Positions 6,629-8,801 of a stretch of 8,801 nt of DNA are shown here, piece by piece; position 1 is the first letter of the stretch, and every line of letters starts with the position of its first letter. The DNA is from an uncultured Actinomyces sp. Its GTDB lineage: Bacteria; Actinomycetota; Actinomycetes; Actinomycetales; Actinomycetaceae. The stretch spans positions 1 through 8,801 of the forward strand of contig CALLSD010000053.1 in assembly GCA_938014245.1 (NCBI GenBank), written 5' to 3'. Under the pieces are notes generated by a model. That model made no database searches and had not been told where the DNA came from. It was given only the letters and a program-made list of their open reading frames with translations. Position numbers and translations under genes: made by a program.

Positions 6629-8373
6629 TCGGCGTGTTCAAGAGGATCATGTCTTGGGTCGGGGGGTTGAAGGGTCGTGTGATCGCCGGTTTCGTCATCG
6701 AGACGGTCATCGCGTGCGCCACCTGTATGCCCATCTTCGTGGCGGCTTGGGTACTCGGCCGAATCATAGAAGATGCCCGCGGTGCGCAGGAACTGGACTC
6801 GGGCATCGCCTGGATGGCGCTTGGCGTTATCGGAGCGTGCATGATCGCGCGCGCCATTGCGAAGTTCGCGAAGGATAGCGTGCAGGAAAGCGTCGGCTTC
6901 GAGCGGGGTGCGGCCACCAGGCTCGACATCGGTAACGTGCTGAAGCGCGTTCCTTTGGGTTATTTCCAGAAGACGAGGACGGGCGACATCCTTTCCGCAG
7001 TCACAACCAGCCTCAACACGGTCGAACTAGAGGCGGTGCGTCAGGTGGACGCGGCGCTCGGCGGCTATATCACTGCGGCCATCATCATCGTATGGCTTCT
7101 GTTTGTCTGCTCGGCGGCAGGCATCGTGGCCGTCATCGCCGTTGCGCTTGTGTCGTTTACCCTGAGCGTCATCAATCGCAACGCGGCCCGGCTCACGCCT
7201 GCGGCGCGTACGGCCACCAACCATCTGTCAAGCGCGGTCATCGGACTGTACGAAGGTCTTGGCACGGTTAAGTCCTACGGCGCCACCGAGGAGGGACTTG
7301 CACCGTACATCAACGCAAATGAGGAGCTCAAAGACGCACGTATCGCAATCGAATACGGTTTTACTGCACCAGCCACCATCCATCGGCTGATTCTCACGGT
7401 TTCGTCGATCATGCTGCCTGCCATCGCCTGCGCCGCACTGATGGCAGGCCAGCTAGATCTCTGGATGTTCGTGGCCGTGGCGTTGGTGTCCACGACCATC
7501 TTCTCGCCCATTCTCAAACTCTCCGATGCAGCTCATATGTTCGCAGACCTTAACGACTCGCTCGATCGCATCCAGGCGATTGGGGACGCGGAGTCTATCG
7601 ATGGCGGCGGGAGCGATGTGCACCTGGATCGATTCGACATCGTCTTCGACGACGTGTGCTTCTCCTACGGAGACCACGAAGTGATTCATGGGGCAAGCTT
7701 CGAGATTGCCCAGGGTTCCACCACGGCCATCGTGGGGCCTTCCGGATCGGGCAAAACCACGCTGTCGAGCTTGATGGCGCGCTTCTACGACGTGAACCAG
7801 GGGGCTGTTCGCATCGGTGGCCATGATGTGCGCGAGTTCACAGTGGACAGCCTGCTGCGCAACTTCTCGATGGTGTTTCAGGATGTGTACTTATTCGACG
7901 ACACCGTTGAAGCCAACATCTCATTCGGATGCGAGGGAGCAACGCACGAAATGGTGGTCGCGGCAGCAAAACGTGCGCAGTGTCACGATTTCATCATGGC
8001 GCTGCCGCAGGGCTACGGCACAAGGGTTGCTATGGGCGGTTCGAGCCTGTCGGGCGGGGAGCGTCAACGTATCTCCATTGCCCGAGCATTGCTCAAGGAT
8101 GCCCCGATCGTCATTTTGGACGAGGCCACCGCATCAATCGACCCGGAAAACGAAAGGCTTGTCCAGCAGGCACTCTCCGAACTGACCCACCGCAAGACCG
8201 TTGTCGTAATCGCCCATCGCCTCACAACGGTGGAGCATGCCGATCAAATCCTCGTCATCGATGATGGACGGGTGGCACAAAAGGGCACGCATACACAGCT
8301 CATGGCCCAAGAAGGCACCTATCGCAGATTCGTGGAGGCGCGCGCGCAGGCCGAGGGTTGGCGTATCGAATAG
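6625..8373 (+). CDS. Half-size ABC transporter, membrane domain plus ATPase, YbtQ/IrtB-like
   Basis: The second half-transporter has 582 residues. Its membrane domain (residues 1 to about 320) contains hydrophobic blocks such as ITAAIIIVWLLFVCSAAGIV and LWMFVAVALVSTTIF, and includes the usual GYFQKTRTGDILS coupling segment. The ATPase domain has Walker A GPSGSGKTT (371-379), Q-loop VFQDVYLFDDTVEANI, signature LSGGERQ (475-481), Walker B IVILDEAT with D499-E500, D-loop SIDPENE, and H-loop IAHRLTT (H531). All catalytic residues are present, so both ATP sites of a heterodimer could hydrolyse ATP. The ATG at 6625 overlaps the previous stop as ATGA, with GAGAGGGA (6607-6614) as a ribosome site about ten bases upstream. 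The tandem arrangement points to a dimer like YbtPQ or IrtAB, which import ferric siderophores; export of a peptide or drug is the alternative. Confidence 0.92.
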   Translation: MIGVFKRIMSWVGGLKGRVIAGFVIETVIACATCMPIFVAAWVLGRIIEDARGAQELDSGIAWMALGVIGACMIARAIAKFAKDSVQESVGFERGAATRLDIGNVLKRVPLGYFQKTRTGDILSAVTTSLNTVELEAVRQVDAALGGYITAAIIIVWLLFVCSAAGIVAVIAVALVSFTLSVINRNAARLTPAARTATNHLSSAVIGLYEGLGTVKSYGATEEGLAPYINANEELKDARIAIEYGFTAPATIHRLILTVSSIMLPAIACAALMAGQLDLWMFVAVALVSTTIFSPILKLSDAAHMFADLNDSLDRIQAIGDAESIDGGGSDVHLDRFDIVFDDVCFSYGDHEVIHGASFEIAQGSTTAIVGPSGSGKTTLSSLMARFYDVNQGAVRIGGHDVREFTVDSLLRNFSMVFQDVYLFDDTVEANISFGCEGATHEMVVAAAKRAQCHDFIMALPQGYGTRVAMGGSSLSGGERQRISIARALLKDAPIVILDEATASIDPENERLVQQALSELTHRKTVVVIAHRLTTVEHADQILVIDDGRVAQKGTHTQLMAQEGTYRRFVEARAQAEGWRIE

Positions 8374-8492
8374 CAGACAACTCTTATCGCAGGCGTCGTC
8401 ACGCTCAAGAAGCACGACGGACAGCGGGCCTTGCTTGAGGTCTAAACTCGATCTCGTAGGGGCGTCAATCACATCAAGGACTTCGCCTCGGT

Positions 8493-8612
8493 GTGCCTGG
8501 CGGAACCATCATCCTTGTGCTCCTCGTGAGCTTCCCCATCGTGCTCGGCGAACCGCCCCAAGCGATTGAGGTATGTCTGCGACCCGCGGTTCGACGAGTT
8601 ATAAGGGTCTGA
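8493..8612 (+). CDS. Possible small single-span membrane protein, or gene relic
   Basis: A 39-residue reading frame runs from GTG 8493 to TGA 8610-8612. It encodes one convincing hydrophobic stretch, GGTIILVLLVSFPIVLGEP, then a basic tail (CLRPAVRRVIRV). AAGGA at about 8476-8480 is a distant ribosome site, some 12 bases away. The frame is open back to 8460, so it could instead be the end of a decayed membrane-protein gene. I do not recognise a family. Its last bases fall inside the hairpin that follows, which argues against it being an active gene. Confidence 0.15.
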   Translation: MPGGTIILVLLVSFPIVLGEPPQAIEVCLRPAVRRVIRV

Positions 8613-8650
8613 AGGCCGTGATTTCAGCAGCTTCCAGACCCCTTCTTATG
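8601..8650 (+). terminator. Hairpin likely ending the transporter operon
   Basis: GGGTCTG (8604-8610) pairs with CAGACCC (8635-8641). The stem is extended inwards by AAG/CTT with a bulge, and outwards by ATAA (8601-8604) against TTAT (8646-8649) after a small internal loop. The loop is about 16 bases. The downstream T content (CTTCTTAT) is modest, so it may be a weak terminator or an RNA 3'-end stabiliser. It lies about 230 bases past the last operon gene, with no better candidate between. Confidence 0.5.
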
Positions 8651-8705
8651 GATTGAAAACAGGCTGCAGAGTAAACCTTTCCGGTCGGAAAATTCCCCTG
8701 CAACG

Positions 8706-8738
8706 AAAAATCCCCCACCTGTTTTGCCAGGTAGGGGA
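8706..8738 (-). terminator. Intrinsic terminator of the tRNA-fMet transcript
   Basis: Read on the minus strand, TCCCCTACCTG (8738-8728) pairs with CAGGTGGGGGA (8721-8711) around the six-base loop GCAAAA. That is an 11-pair stem with one mismatch, followed directly by TTTTT (8710-8706). The structure begins eight bases after the tRNA 3' end. On the plus strand the same hairpin is followed, a few bases later, by TTTTT at 8743-8747, so it may work in both directions and insulate the tRNA from the operon. Confidence 0.85.
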
Positions 8739-8746
8739 CGTGTTTT

Positions 8747-8801
<55 letters not shown>

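Noticed and set aside
8134..8472. Minus-strand open frame overlapping the end of the second half-transporter
   Set aside because: Most of it is the antisense of the ATPase domain, in a high-G+C region where such open shadows are common.

Overview
The window looks like bacterial chromosome from a moderately high-G+C Gram-positive. The most likely home is the Coriobacteriia (Eggerthellaceae or relatives), judging by codon use, densely overlapping genes and the initiator tRNA. That placement is an inference from style, not from a marker gene. The first ~900 bases are visibly more A+T-rich than the rest (one 60-base line near 541 is about 40% G+C, against about 57% for a line inside the transporter genes).

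Layout. Bases 1-404 hold the C-terminal part of an alpha/beta-hydrolase esterase of the Fes/IroE-like type, cut by the left edge. Bases 405-856 hold a decayed Fic-family gene on the minus strand, keeping only part of its N-terminal half. After an A+T-rich control region (about 851-900) comes a tight plus-strand operon of six genes, 906-8373. It encodes an ECF transporter S component (MptD/TIGR02185-like), an EcfT, a fused two-domain EcfA ATPase, an AraC-family regulator, and two half-size ABC transporters (membrane domain plus ATPase each) that probably pair as a heterodimer. The gene joins are 0-base spacing, a 7-base overlap, an 11-base gap, a 13-base gap and a 4-base ATGA overlap. This implies co-transcription and translational coupling. 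The last ~370 bases before the right edge hold a hairpin likely to end the operon, then a minus-strand intrinsic terminator and the 3' part of an initiator tRNA-fMet gene, cut by the right edge.

How the genes may work together. A complete ECF importer (S, T and double ATPase) and a YbtPQ/IrtAB-like heterodimeric ABC pair, with an AraC regulator between them and a siderophore-esterase-like gene upstream, fit an uptake locus for a metal chelate such as a ferric siderophore. A DtxR/IdeR-like sequence just upstream of the first operon gene would fit iron control, but it is weak. The substrate is inferred from gene content and no residue in the window proves it. No biosynthetic genes for a siderophore are present, so the chelate would be scavenged or made elsewhere.
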